Of a DNA stretch of 64,000 bases, positions 23,401 through 35,980 are shown in pieces. Position numbers and translations under genes: made by a program. Where the stretch lies: the NCBI GenBank assembly GCA_029582265.1, contig CM055828.1, forward strand, positions 9,752,402-9,816,401, given 5' to 3'. The notes beneath the pieces were generated by a model, which was not told the origin of the DNA, did not search any database, and saw only the letters and a list, made by a program, of their open reading frames with translations. Each line of letters opens with the position of its first letter. The first letter of the stretch is position 1. Source of the DNA: Zoroaster sp. YZ-2022. Lineage: Eukaryota; Echinodermata; Asteroidea; Forcipulatida; Zoroasteridae.

Positions 23401-26400
23401 TTATTATTCCTTCAAAAAAGTGAAAAAATTGGTATTGAATTTATGCTAAGAATAGGGTTTTTCAAAAATAAACCCGTGAAAAAAACCAAAAACCCCAGTT
23501 TTGGGTTTTTGAATTTTTTTTTTTATTTCGTTTTTTCCCAACCCCCAAAAAAAAAAATAATTTTGTTGAAATTGGGCGAAAGTGGAAAAAAATTTATTTT
23601 TAAATTGACACCGTTTTTTTAAAAGAATTTTTTATAGGTGGTTTTTAGCTAAAAAAAAGGCATTTTTTTTTTTTTCAATGGGAAGGGGTTTTAAAAAACC
23701 AATGTTTTTTCTCAAAATAAACAAAAAAACTAAAAGAAAGATTTTCCCACAAATAAAAACTGCAATACAAAATTTTTTCCCCCCCATTTTTTTTACCTTT
23801 TGAAAAAATGTGGGCTTTTTTTTTTTTTGGAAAACGGTCAATTTATTGGTTACAAACACATATTTTGCATTTTTTTTTGGAAAAAAACCTGCGATTTTAA
23901 AAAAAGGGAAAAATGAATTAAAAACAAAAATTAAAATTCCCAAAACAAAGTAATAGTCTTTTTTAAAAATTTTTTAATAAAAAGAAATTATTTTTTTTTG
24001 GTTCATGGGCCCAACAACCAATTTTCTAAAAACAAAGGGGTTTTATTTTTAAAATATACAAAATAAAAAAAAAAAAAACCCCCCCTTTTTATAAAACTTT
24101 TTTTCTTTATTAAAAACAAATTATTAAAAGACTTTTTCCCTTTTTTGGGGGGTTTTTTTTTTTATTGGTAAAAAAATTTTTTTCGGGGTTTAGTATTAAA
24201 TTTTTCCCTTTTTGAAAATAAAAAAAAACGTTTTAATAAATTTTAATTACGCTGTGTAAAGTTCAAGATTTGTGAAATAAGGAAGCTGTTTCCCCCGAAA
24301 AGGGGAATTTTTGTATTTTTTAAATTCCCCCAACTTTTGGAAAAAAATTTTAAACCCCCAAAAAAAAAAAAAATTTTTTTTTTGGGGGTTTTTAAAACTT
24401 TTCCCTTTTAAAAAGGCCCAAAAAATTTTTTAAAAAAATGCCCCAACCCCACCAAATTTAAAAATTTAAAAAAGCAATGGTGCACCAAAGAAAATACCCC
24501 TTTTACATGTTACTAATAAAACAAAAAAAATGGTTAATATTTTTTTAAAAACCCCGGGGCTTTTTTGATTTAAATCAAAAAATGTTTTTTTTTGTTTTTT
24601 CTAAAAAACAAAAAAAACTTTTAAAATTTGGGGGGGGGATTTAAAAAAATTTTTAAAAATTGTTTTGGTTTTGAAATTTATTTTTTTTTCAACGGTTTTT
24701 TTTTTTAAATTTTTTCGTTGGGAAAAAAAACCCCAAAATTTGGGTTTTTTACAGGGATTGGGGGGAGTTATTGGAATGAAATTAAATTTAACAATTTAAA
24801 ACCATTTTCTTGGTTTAAAATTTTTTGGGAGAATTTTACTATTGGGCTTTTTTAAAGGGAAAAAAAATCCTTTTTAGAATGCAAATTTTTTTCCCTTAAA
24901 TTTTTTAAATTTTCACCAAATTTAAAGGCAAGCAAATAAAGGGGATTGTTTGTTCGGGACTAAAACAAAATTTACTTACATTTGGTTGGGGTGACAATTT
25001 TAACAAAATTTAAAAAAAGAAATTGTTGTATTTATTAAATCTTTTCAAAAAATTTATCCAAAAATTCAAAGAAAAAGGCATGGGAACCCCCATTTTTAAT
25101 TTGTATAAAATAATTTTTCCCACCAAAAAACTCCTATTTTGTTTTTTAAAAGGCCCCCGTAAATTTTCATGAAATTGGATCCAGATTAATTTTTAAATTT
25201 TGTGTAACTTTTCCCCCAAAAACAATATATTAACAAAAATTTTTGGGTAAAAAAAAAAATTTAAAAAAAAATCACACGAAAAGGAAAAATTTGCGGGAGG
25301 TAAGGGGTTTTTGAAAAAATTTTTTTGGGGTTTTTGGTTTTTTTAAATTTGGGGCCGGTTATTTATTTCATTTCCTCCCCCAAATTAAAAATTTTTTGTA
25401 ATTTTCCATTTTAAATTTCAATTCTATTTTGAATTAATTTTAAATTTTTTGGACCCACATTTTAAAAAAAAAGGCCCAAAAATTTTTTTTGGGGAATTAC
25501 AAAAAAAGGCAGTTTTTAAAAAGGGGGTTAAAATTAAAAAGGGTTTGAATTATTTCCGGGGTTTGCCACCCCTTTTTTTTGTGAAAAAAATAATTTTTAA
25601 AGAAAATTTTATTATAAAATACTTTGGGAAAATTAAATATTTTTTAAACCTTAAAATTTGGGGAAATTGGGGAATGGGTTTAAAGGTTTTCCCAAAAAAT
25701 TTAAAAATACAAACCCCAAAACCCAAGGGAAATAAAAAAAATTTTCAAAAAACTTTGCGGTTACCCGGCCCCCCGGAGTGATTGGGTTTTTGGGAAAAAA
25801 ATTTGTTTTCACGACGGGAAAAAAAAATTTAACCCAATAAAAAATTTTGCATCTTTTAAAAAACAAATTTTTGGGGGGTTTTGTAAAAAAGAAAGAGTTT
25901 TGCTTAAAAAAAAATTTTTCCTTGAAAAAACCTAATTTTCCCCAGTTTTAAAGGAACTAATAAAAAAACAAAAATTTTTGCAAATTAAGGAAAAAAACCA
26001 ATTGAAATTTTTTTTTTCTCCCATTTTTGCCTATAATTAACCTCAATTTTTTAAAATGCGATACTTGTTTCAAAGATAAAATTCAAATTTAATTTTTGAA
26101 AAAAATTTTTTGGAAACCCCCGTGATTTCACCCAGCAAAGTCGGCCCCCGGTTTTTAATTTAAATTTTTTTTAAAAAACAGAAAACAATTGGGTGCCTTA
26201 TTTTTTGGGGGTATTTTTTAAAAAGCAAAAAAACCACTCAATAATTAAAATATTCAGTCATAAATCCAGAAACAGGTTGCAGCTTGGTTTTTTTTACAGG
26301 AAGGCCCCTTTTTTTAAAGGTTTGAAAACTTTTTATTTAAAAAATTGCGTTTTTTTATACACTAAAAGGGTTTGGGGGAAAAAAAGGGGTTTTCGGGAAA

Positions 26401-27190
26401 AAAAAGGGGAAAAGTCTTTTTTAAACAAAATAAATATAATATAATTATCAAAAGCAAAAATACCTTACCCTTTTTTTTCCCCTATTTAAAATAATGAGAA
26501 CCCCCCCCCCTCCATCTTTTAGTAAAAAGGGCCAATAATAAAAAAATTAAAAAAAAAAAAAAATTTTAAAAAGAAAAAAATTTATAAAAAATTTTTTAAA
26601 AATTAAAATGTTTCCAAACCCCTTCCCCCCGGGCGGAAACAAAAAAACTTAAAAAAAATATAATGATCCATAGGAAATTTTGTCACATTGAAAGGTTGAA
26701 TTTTTTTAAAAATTTGAAATGTACAATTTTGGGCCGGTAAAATTGACCCAAGGGCGGCATCACAACTTCCCAAAATTTTGACAATTCCACACCCCCTTTT
26801 TTATTAAACACCGCGGCAGTGGTTTAAAAAGATTAAACAATATTTTTTCAAAAACCAATTTGGGAAATTTAATTTTTGAACAGTCAAAAAATTAAAAAGT
26901 TTATTTTCAAAGAAAATTCAAGAAAAGTTTAAGGGTTTGGTAAATTTTAAACTTTCCCCGGTCCCCAAAATACAGGTTTTTATTGGATTAAGGGGTTCAA
27001 AATTTGAAAAACTCTTTACTTTTTAAAAAAACCCTTAAAAATAACTTTAAAAGTTCCAAATGGAACCATTTTCTTTTGGGGGAAAATTAAATTAAACCTT
27101 CAAAAAGGAAAAATTTGGTCTTGAAAATTCAGTGTAAATTTGAAATTTTTCCCGCTCTAATTTTTTTACAGGGAATTTTTTTTAAAATTT
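23400..27190. other. Homopolymer-stuttered sequence, nothing assignable
   Basis: The base order is too distorted for frame or repeat calls. Several 60-110 codon open frames exist (for example 25,449-25,781) but consist mainly of K, F, P, N and G from homopolymers. They are not credible genes. Confidence 0.5.
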
Positions 27191-30100
27191 TAAACGGCAG
27201 CAAACAAAGGGGTTTGAAACCGGGGAAAAAAAGGGAAGGGCATAAGGTAAATTGGTGCCTCTCTGACTTTTTTTTTCCATTCCCGGGGTGACGGAAGGGA
27301 AAAAATTTTTTTACTGGGATGGCTGAACCTTTGGGAAGGGGTTAAAATTTTAAAAAATTTTAAAAAAAATTTACTTTTCAAAAATCTTTGGAAATTTTAA
27401 AATATTATTTTAATCCCTCCTTTTTTTCAAAAAATATTGTTTTTTAAATCCAACGTTTTTTAATTTTGAAAAATTTATTAAAAAATTTTAATTTTTTGAT
27501 AAAAAAAAAAAAAAAAATTTTTTTTTCAGGTTATCAAAAATTGCGAAAAACGGGGAAAAAAAAAAATCCCCAATCCAAACAAAGAAATAAAAATTCAAAT
27601 TTTACCCCGTTTTTTTTTTTCCCTCCAAAAATTTGTTTGGGTTTTTTTAAGGGCCCCCAAAAACCCCTTTGCCCCCACGGGAAAAAGGTTTGTTGGTCCC
27701 TTTCCCCTTTTGGGTTAAAGGTGCGGAATGGACCCCTGAGACCACAAATTTAACAACCAAAAAGTTAAAATTTTTTTTGGGGCCCCCAAACGGGGTATGT
27801 TAAAGTTTATAAAAAAAAAAGGCCCTTTGGGTTTTTTGGTCGGGTTTTTAAATTTAAAATTCCCCAATCGAGAAAGGAAAAAATGATGGATTTGGTAACA
27901 AAGTGGCTAGAATAAATACAGAAGGAAGAACATTTTAATTGGGAAAGGTGCCTCCAGTAAAATGTTTATAAAATAAAACTTTCCCCAAGGCAAAAACTAC
28001 CCTTTTTTTAGGCTTCCCCGTTAAATGTTGTTATAATTAAAAAAAATTTTTAAATAGTTGACCAAACCCCCCCCAAAATTAAAAAACGAAAGAAAATTAA
28101 ATTTTAAAAATTTTTTGTTGGGGAAATTTTTTTGTTTCCTTAAACAAAAGTTATTTAAATTCAATAAAAAATTTTCCCATAGGGTTGGTTTTTGGGGGAA
28201 CGGGCAAAAGCATTTTTTAGTCTGTTAAAAAAATACCTTTTTAAAGGCCTATTGTTTGGGGTTTTTTGGGGTTCTTCCACCCCCAATTAAAACAAAAATT
28301 TTATAAATTTAGAGTGGTGGTTTCCTTTTTTTTAAAAAAAATTTTTTTTTTGGGTGCCCCCTTTGGCCGTACAAAAAGGCCAAAAGATTTACAAAAAAAA
28401 TTAATCCTTTTTTTTTTCGTTCACCCATACCAAGGTAAGGCCAAAAAAACGACAAAATTTAAAGACGGTTGGGAAAACGGCCTTCGGGTGGGAGGGCAGT
28501 TCTGTTCGGCCCCCGGCGATTTTCCCACACGGGGAGTAAATTTTTGGTTTTTTTTGCCTTGGGAAAAATTTTTTATAAAAAGGCTTTGGGAAAAAAAGGA
28601 AAAAATCGTACAACCCCTGGAAAAAACATTAAAAATGATGGCATTTTGGTTTTTTAGGCATCAAACCCTTTCCCAAAAAAAGATGACGGCACTTAAATTT
28701 TTAACCCACCCCCCGCAAGGGAAAATCTTAAAACATTTGGCCCATCCAAATAACAAATTTCTAGGTTGAAACGGAAAAAATTTTAAATTTTGGCCTTAAG
28801 AATTGCCAAATTTTAAACCTTTAAACCCGGGGCCAAACGTCTAGACTTTATTTTGTTGGAAAATTGTTTTGTTATCCCAAAAAAAAATTCAAAAAAAAGT
28901 TTCTCCTAACGGTAAAACAGGAAAATTTTTGGAACTTAAAAAGGAAAACCACAAAGGAATGGGGGATTTAATTAAACTGCCCCCCAAAAAACCCAAACAT
29001 TAGGAAAATCGTAGATTGGAGGGAAAAATTTGCATTTTTTTTGAAATTCATTTAGACCTTGGCCCTTTAAAAAACAATTGGATTTGTAAATTTCGCATCC
29101 CCCTTTTTTCCCCACCCAAAAACCCAAAAATAAAAAAGGGTGACCCATTTTTTTTAAAGGGGTGGGAGATCGTTGGAAACAAAAATTTAAAACTTTTAAT
29201 TGACCCCGTTTGAAAAAAAGAAAATTTTTAAAAACCCAAAAGGGGATTTTGTGATTTTAACCCTTTTTTGGTTAAAAAAAAACAGGGGGAAATTTGAACC
29301 AATCTGTAAAACCCTCACAAAATTTAAAAGGGTAAAAAATTTTCCTATTGTTTTTGTTTTTCAATACAGGAAATTTCACCACTGAGGCGCCCCATCCCTT
29401 GATTTTCAAAAGGGTTTTTCATTTCGTTTCTTTTCCAATCTTAAATACCCAATTTTCCCAAGTTGCGGGAAGAACCTCTTAAAAAACCCCAATGAAAAAA
29501 CCAGTTTGGGGAGAACAAAAATTTGGGGAAAAAAAAAAGATGTTTTAAAAACAATGTCAAAACCTTATATTCCTTCTGAAAAATAAACATCACTTGTTGA
29601 AACTAAATTTTTAACCCCTTTTTAATGTTGGGAATTTTGGGGCCAGATTCTCCAAAACCCAAACATTGTTGGGGGGGGGGGAAAAATTTTTCATGGTTTG
29701 GTTTTTAAACACTAATAAAAGAAATTTCACCCAGTGAAAACCAAAAAAATCCCAAATTCTTTTAAAGTTTTTCACAGGAAAAAAATTTAACCACCATTTG
29801 GAAATACCCTTTTGTTTTCTTTTGAAAAATTGAAAAAAAAATTTTGTTTTTTTTACAAAAACCGGGTTTTGTCCAAAAACAAATTGGGGGGGAAGAGGTT
29901 TGTTTTTTAAATAAAACTAATTTTATTAAGTAAAAACAAAAAACCCCTAACTACCCCAAGTTTTTTCATAAAAAAATTTAAGTAAAATTTTTTAAATATC
30001 AATTTGATTTTTTTAGAAATATACCAATAGGGGGAAAAAAGCCCCTTTTTTTTATTTTTATTTTTGAAAAGAAAAAAGTTTTTTTGGGTTTAAACCCCTA

Positions 30101-30425
30101 ATAAGGAAAATCCCGGGGGAAAACAGCCTATATTTTTAAAGAAAATTTGGCAAAAAGGGTTTAAATGCTTTAGGGGTATCCTTGAATCTAATAAAATTTT
30201 AAAAATACTTTTAGCTTTTTCTATGCTTTTTTGTGAAAATTTTAATTAATTTTTCCCAACAATTTTTGAAAAATATTGTTTTTCCCCCAAACCCAAAAAA
30301 AAAAAAAAAAAAAAAAATTTTTCCCAAATCTTTCAGTTGTTTCAAAAGAACTTTTTTCCAAAAAATTTTTTTCAAAAACAACTGAAAATTTTAAATAATT
30401 TTTCCCAAATTTTCTTTTTTATTAC
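27190..30425 (+). mobile_element. piggyBac copy C, heavily error-laden
   Basis: The order matches copy B. At 27,240-27,345, GGTAAATTGGTGCCTCT and a GGGGTTAA end parallel 35,260-35,366. At 28,480-28,540, a GTTCGGCCCC..GGCGA..TTTCCCACAC sequence parallels 36,752-36,790. ATGATGGCATTT at about 28,635 parallels 36,912. CATCCAAATAACAAATT at 28,743 parallels 37,064. ATCACTTGTTGAAA...CCAAACATTG near 29,590-29,670 parallels the 3' region, followed by the palindrome at 30,330-30,420. Long plus frames such as 28,266-28,769 are chance products of stutter over the transposase sequence. Confidence 0.65.
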
Positions 30426-33080
30426 CATTTAATTTATTTATCATAAATTAAAATTATTTCCTTGCGGGGCCCAAAAAAGGGTTGGACTTATTTTAGAATT
30501 GCTTTTTTTTGAAGTAAACACGCAAAATAAAAAAATAACCAGTTTTGGTAAATTAAAATTTTTTGTTTTGATTTTTTTACACACATTTGTATAAAAAACC
30601 TTTTGTATATTTTTTGAAATTTTTCTTTAAATAAAGACAATTTGTTTTTAAAAACCCAAAAAAAAAAAAAAGGGGGGGGTTTTTTAGCAAAAGGAAAACG
30701 ACATTTTCTTTTTTTTAGGTTTAAAGAAGGGGTTTTTCCAATTGTGTTTTTTGAAAAAAAAAAAAATAACACGGAAAAAAATAAAATTATGTAAAAATCC
30801 CCCAAAAACTGCACACAAAATTTTTTAATTTATTTTATCCTAAAGGGGCAAAAATAAAAAGGGGTTTTTTTTTTTTTGGGGTAAAAAACAAAAAATTAAA
30901 ACTTAATAATTTTTTGTTTGAATAAAATTTTGCCGGTAAAAAAAAGGAAAATTTTAATAAAACCTGAATTTTTGGAAAATTGATAGAAAAAACAAATTTT
31001 TTTAATGGGAAAAAATTTTTTAAATTATTTAAATATATTTTTATTATTTTTTTCATTTTTGGTTAATAAACCAATTTTTTTTAAACAAAGGTAAAAAAAT
31101 TTTATAAAAATCCAAAAAAAAATTCCCCCCCTTTTTTAATTTTTGTTCCCTTTTTTTTTAAAAACCATTTTTAAAGCACCCTTTTTTTTTGGGGGGTTTT
31201 TTTTTTGTAATTATACTTTTAAAAATTTAAACTAAAAAAAAAAATGAATTTTATAAATCCCTTACTTTTTTAAAAAACAGCCCACTTTTTTGGTAACGGG
31301 CCCCTTTTCAAAAAGGGGAATTTTAAAATTTTTCCAAGGCTTAAATCTTGGGAAAACAACATTTTAAAACTAAAAAGAACCAGCATTTTTTTTTTTGGGG
31401 GTTTATAAAAAAAAACCAATTTAAAAAGGGTACCCTTTTATTAATATAAACCCCCTCCCATATTTAAAAATTTACAAAAAACAAAGGGAATATTTTCCCG
31501 AAATGCAAGTTTGGGAATTTTCAAACAAAACATTGGGGGGTGGTTGTTAATTTTTAAAATTTTAAGTGATTATTTGCAATCAAAAAAAATTTTTTTTGAT
31601 TTTTGAAAAATAAAATTTATAAAAAAAATTAACCATTAAAATAGGGGGGGGTTTGGGGTTTCAAAAATTTTTTTAAAAATTTAAATATTTTAATGGGTTC
31701 TGAATTTTAAAAATTAAAAAACTCCACCTTAAAGGGGGAAAAAATTTGATTATCAACGGGCCCTCATTATTAAGCAAACTTTTAACCCCAAACCCCATTT
31801 AAAACTTTTTTTAAATCTTTAGGGAAAAAACCCTTTTGGCTTTTTTTCACTTAAAAGAATTTGTTTAAATCCAAAAATTTTTTTTAAAATTTTTGTTTAT
31901 AACTTTTGTCACAATTTTAATCAACAAAAATAACCTTGCAATTGAATTTTGACCTAAAATTTTTAAAATTTATACTATTTTATAGGTGAAATTTTAATTT
32001 AAAATTCATTAAAAAATCAATGATTAGAGCCTCTTTAAAAATATCCAAAATTTTCCAGTTAAAAGGGAAAAGCAAAAAACATAACCTTTTTTTTCTTTGT
32101 TTGAATGAAAATAAATGTTTATACAAAATTTCATTTTGGTTTTTAAGAGCCCCCATTTTTTAAACCCAAAGGGCTTTTTTCCATAAATTGGGGTCCTTTA
32201 AAAGTTAATTTTGCAAATACTCGGGTTTTGGGACTTTTGCCTCAAAAAAACAGATACTTCAAAAAAATTTTGGGGTCAAAAAAATTTAAAAAACAAGCCA
32301 TTTATTTTGCCCTAGAAAAGTAGTACATTTAATTTTTTAATAATCTTTAATGAAAAAAAGAAAAGTTTTACAATTTTTTCATCTTTTTTTGTATTTTCCC
32401 ATTCCCAAACAAATTATTTAAAATCTCTTTTATTTAACAATATTTTACAAGCCCCCTTTCCATTGAATTAAGCCAGAGGGAGTTTGAAAGGATTTTAATG
32501 AGTGCCCTTAGCTTTATCATTCAAAAAATTTGGGGACACCCTTTTAAAAACGTTGGATTTTTTACCGGAGTCGGAAAGGGAAGGGGGGTTTTTTTAAAAA
32601 AGGTTAAAAAAAAGGGCTGGGGTTCGACAGTTTTTTTTTCCATAGGGGAAAACCAAAAAATGATTTTTTGGGGACGGAAAAGAAAGCAAGGGGATTGAAA
32701 TTTTACCGGTAAGGCCCAAATTTTAAAAATTGTTAAAAACAAAAGGGGTCTTAAAAATTTGATTTTTCCGGTTAAAAAAAAATTAAAAAAAGGAAATTGG
32801 GGTTTGTGGGAAAAAATTAAAACGAAATTTTCTGGGAACAAACCTTTTATTTTTAATTTAATTTTTAAATGGATCAAAAAGTTTTCCAAAAACTTTACTT
32901 TGTTTGGGTTTATTCCTTAAAAAGTGCAAATCCTTTTGAATAAATTTTTGTTTTAAAAAGCCACTTTGGAATTCCCCAAAATGTTGGTTAACTATACCCC
33001 GTTTGGGATAGTTTTGAAAAAAAAAAAACCAATAAATTTTATTTGGGTTAATTTTTGCCTTTTTTCAAGGGGGAACAAAA
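30425..33080. other. Homopolymer-stuttered sequence, nothing assignable
   Basis: Same quality as the previous block. The transition to clean sequence at about 33,080 is abrupt, as at the edge of a gap-fill. The 122-codon minus frame at 32,521-32,889 overlaps a plus frame in the same low-complexity sequence and is not credible. Confidence 0.5.
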
Positions 33081-33089
33081 ATCGTTAGA

Positions 33090-35105
33090 AACACAAACTC
33101 ACGTGTTCTGATCCAACTGAGCAACATTACCTGTCCACTGGATTGGTGAAGGTTTTTGAATAATGTTATTTAATGGATTCAATAGAACAGTTTTGCCACA
33201 CATTTGGCCCGGTTGTCATATGTTTCTGTGTTCCCTCACCCATATGCCGTGTAAATCTGCTTATCTCAATTTATTGTGAATCAATATTTCTCGAGCACAG
33301 TACAGCCACACTCGGTACAATTACAGCCAGGCTGAACAGCTTGGTGAAGGTTTCAATTCAATGAGAATGTACGTTCGAGTTGTTCGTAGCTCCATGCATT
33401 CTGTGAAAACATATTTGAGACAGTCCTATTATAATATGACTGATTGGATTATATTTTGACGCAGTAGTCAGGGAATGGAAGGAAGTGGGGTACATCAAGG
33501 AAGAGTGGGTGAGGGGTTGTATGTATTCAAATAGTGGATATTAGGCGAGCACGATGGGGTTCACTGAATTAGTGTACCACATATGGAGGTCTTCCCGGTA
33601 GCAAAAACTTCCTTGTGCTAATTCCGGCTTAGAACTCATATAAATATAGCGGACGACTTGTGCAAACTGGCAATGGAACAACCACATTTCCGGAAACTAT
33701 TTTCTGCCGCTTTCGTCATATCTGGCCTATATTACCATCAATCATTGAAATACGGTTGAAATAGTTTCGAGATAAATTCAATATGGTTATTGTGCATTTG
33801 ACAATGATTTCTGCGACCCCTCGTGGTCTAAGTAGACTTTGCACACAGTTCAAAATTGTTGACACACTGCCAGATTTTGTATCAACATTTATGTTACTTT
33901 TAAACACAACAACATTAAACTTACAGTTGGGTGAGAAACTCTATCGTGCTTCCAGGTCTATGTGCTTAGAAAAGCAAAGCCACTCAATAGATGTAAAATA
34001 TGTCTTATGTCATGAACCATCGTCCTGCAGCTAATACAGACGTTCGATGCATGTGCCAAATCACCAGCTGGTTGTTTGCAGCAGAAGCACTCTTTCGTTA
34101 CCAACGGATATGAAACTTTTTATAAGGTGCAATTTCGCGGATACCGCCGGCGTGTTTATTTCGTGGACACTGAACTGGCTAAGAGTCACATAAAGTTTAT
34201 CAAGTCAAGCCGTTATGTATAAAGGTACAAATATCACATTTTTGCATTACGAACCCTAAACCATGCAATGATAATTACAATAATTATGCATTATAACATG
34301 CCTGTATCACTTTCATTACACCTAATTATAATGAATCGAGCAGGTCGTACTAGCACCGACTTCTGTAGATAAGCAAAGGCCATAATAATATAAAACATGG
34401 CAAAACTAATGAAAATAATAGAAAAAAATTAATAATAATAATATAAAATAATAATAATAATAATAATAAGATTTGTGGCGCTTACATCACCCTGATGGGC
34501 GCTCAGGCGCGGAAACAAAGAAAAAACATTAATACAAACAATATACAATGACATCATAATTGAGAAAATTGTGTACATCAGTTGCAAACATCCTGAATCC
34601 CTTCTGTACTAGCGTTTGCCACATCGTACGGTTGTCTCGGTAGACACATCTGAGAGGAGGCGGCATGCGGTGCGGCATGCAGTGCAACATGTCCAAATGA
34701 GCTGTGACTACAGTCCTGCCGACTGCTCTGTTGTGTGTAAACTTAGCCGATCATGGCATTCGATCGGTTGAAATAATTAACCGACAAATAGCACAAGTAC
34801 AATAATCCACGGTGGGTTCAAGTAAATATATTGTCCTAACAGTCTTGTAAGTCTCACACAAGATCTTCATTCTCCTCAAAGAAAGACCTTCAATAGCAAA
34901 ACATCTGTCATTATAGTGGATGCTTGTAAAAAAACCCTTTCCCCGAGTGCAAACAGCGCTTTCGGTGTTTGGGAGTCACCGGGGTTACGCGAAACAAAGG
35001 AAAAGGTTTTAATTTTAAGAAAAAAGGACTTAAGATTATCAACCTTTTTGGTTACCAAATTAGACCGTGTGCATTTTTAATGGGGTTGGGGGAAAGTATG
35101 GTAAA
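33090..35105 (+). repeat. Dispersed non-coding element, left copy
   Basis: From 33,375 to 33,735 it matches part of the tandem-array unit (GTTCGTAGCTCCATGCATTC through CCTATATTACCATCAA), with an internal deletion. From 33,735 to 35,105 it matches 60,080-62,030 in order: GACAATGATTTCTGCGACCC, CTATCGTGCTTC, the ATA microsatellite, GATTTGTGGCGC, CATTATAGTGGATGCTTG, AATGGGGTTGGGG. No protein is encoded. Sequence before 33,375 has no counterpart in the window. Confidence 0.75.
34425..34740 (-). repeat. SINE-like repeat with ATA tail, minus orientation
   Basis: An (AAT)n tract at 34,430-34,470 is followed by GATTTGTGGCGCTTACATC and CGCTCAGGCGCGGAAAC. The same order occurs at 61,366-61,620. Read on the minus strand, this is a body ending in a GCGCCACAAATC motif and a TTA-repeat tail, the usual 3' end of TTA-tailed SINEs in marine invertebrates. 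The head is not identified. Confidence 0.5.
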
Positions 35106-35980
35106 GTTAAAAAGGGGACCAGTTTAGTCTTTTTTGGTGCAGTGACCCCCGCATTTTCCCCCCTATATAAAACCGGGGTAAAAGTGTTTAAAAACGCGCA
35201 ACTGACTGAGCAGCAGACAAAAGGGAAATGGATAACCGGGGCAACCCAAAAATTGTGGAAGATGCAAACGGTAAATTGGTGCCTCTACGACTTTTTTTTT
35301 TTCTTTCCCACAGGGGCAGGAGGGGGTACTGCCCTTCCCCTAGTGGCTGGAACTGAAAAGGGTTAATAAAAATAATTAGCTACTGTTTATAGTGCATTGT
35401 TTTCAAAATTTTACATTATTTTTTTAATACTTGCCTTAAGTTCGAAAATATTGCTTGTTTAACTCCAACGTTTATTTAATTTGACACGAATTTTTTTATA
35501 AAATTTAGCGGGTGGTTTCGTTCAGCTAAAAAAAACCACTTTTTCATGGTTTATCGGGGAATTTGACGAAAAAACGGGTGAAAGATAAGATTAATGCCAC
35601 CAAGTAAAAACAAAACCAAAAAAAAATTAAAAATTTTCCCCCCCGTTTTTTTTTATCCGGTCATAGCGAAAATCGCCTGTGCGACTTGTTTATTAGCTTC
35701 CCTTAACCCCTTTTGATCCCGGGTCAAAAAACCTTTGTTGTGATAGCTTCCTTCCCCTGGGCCAAAAAGGTGCCGGGAAACGCATGCCCGAGACCAGGGG
35801 ACTTAAATCCCACCTGAAAATGCTTGAGTTGTTTTTTTTGGGGGTTGGCCCCCTATTGACAGGGAATGATAAAAATTTATGAAAAAAAAGGTCACTTTTG
35901 GGTTTTTTTTGTATGTTTTAAAAAGGGCAGTTGAATTTAGTTCAAAGGAAAGGGTAAATATGGATTTTGGGGGTTTTGGG
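35105..35980. other. Flank shared by piggyBac copies, with old TTAA end
   Basis: GGCTGGAACTGAAAAGGGTTAA at 35,345-35,366 matches the right end of piggyBac copies A and B, and the following TAGCTACTGTTTATAGTGCATTG matches their right flank. From 35,540 (TTTTCATGGTTTATC, GTGAAAGATAAGATTAATG, ATCCGGTCATAG) it matches 39,630-39,830 downstream of copy B. This upstream flank of copy B is therefore the downstream flank of an earlier copy. Quality is mixed. Confidence 0.6.

Noticed and set aside
28266..28769. 167-codon plus-strand ORF
   Set aside because: It is a chance frame in homopolymer-stretched sequence that aligns with the piggyBac transposase region in a different reading.
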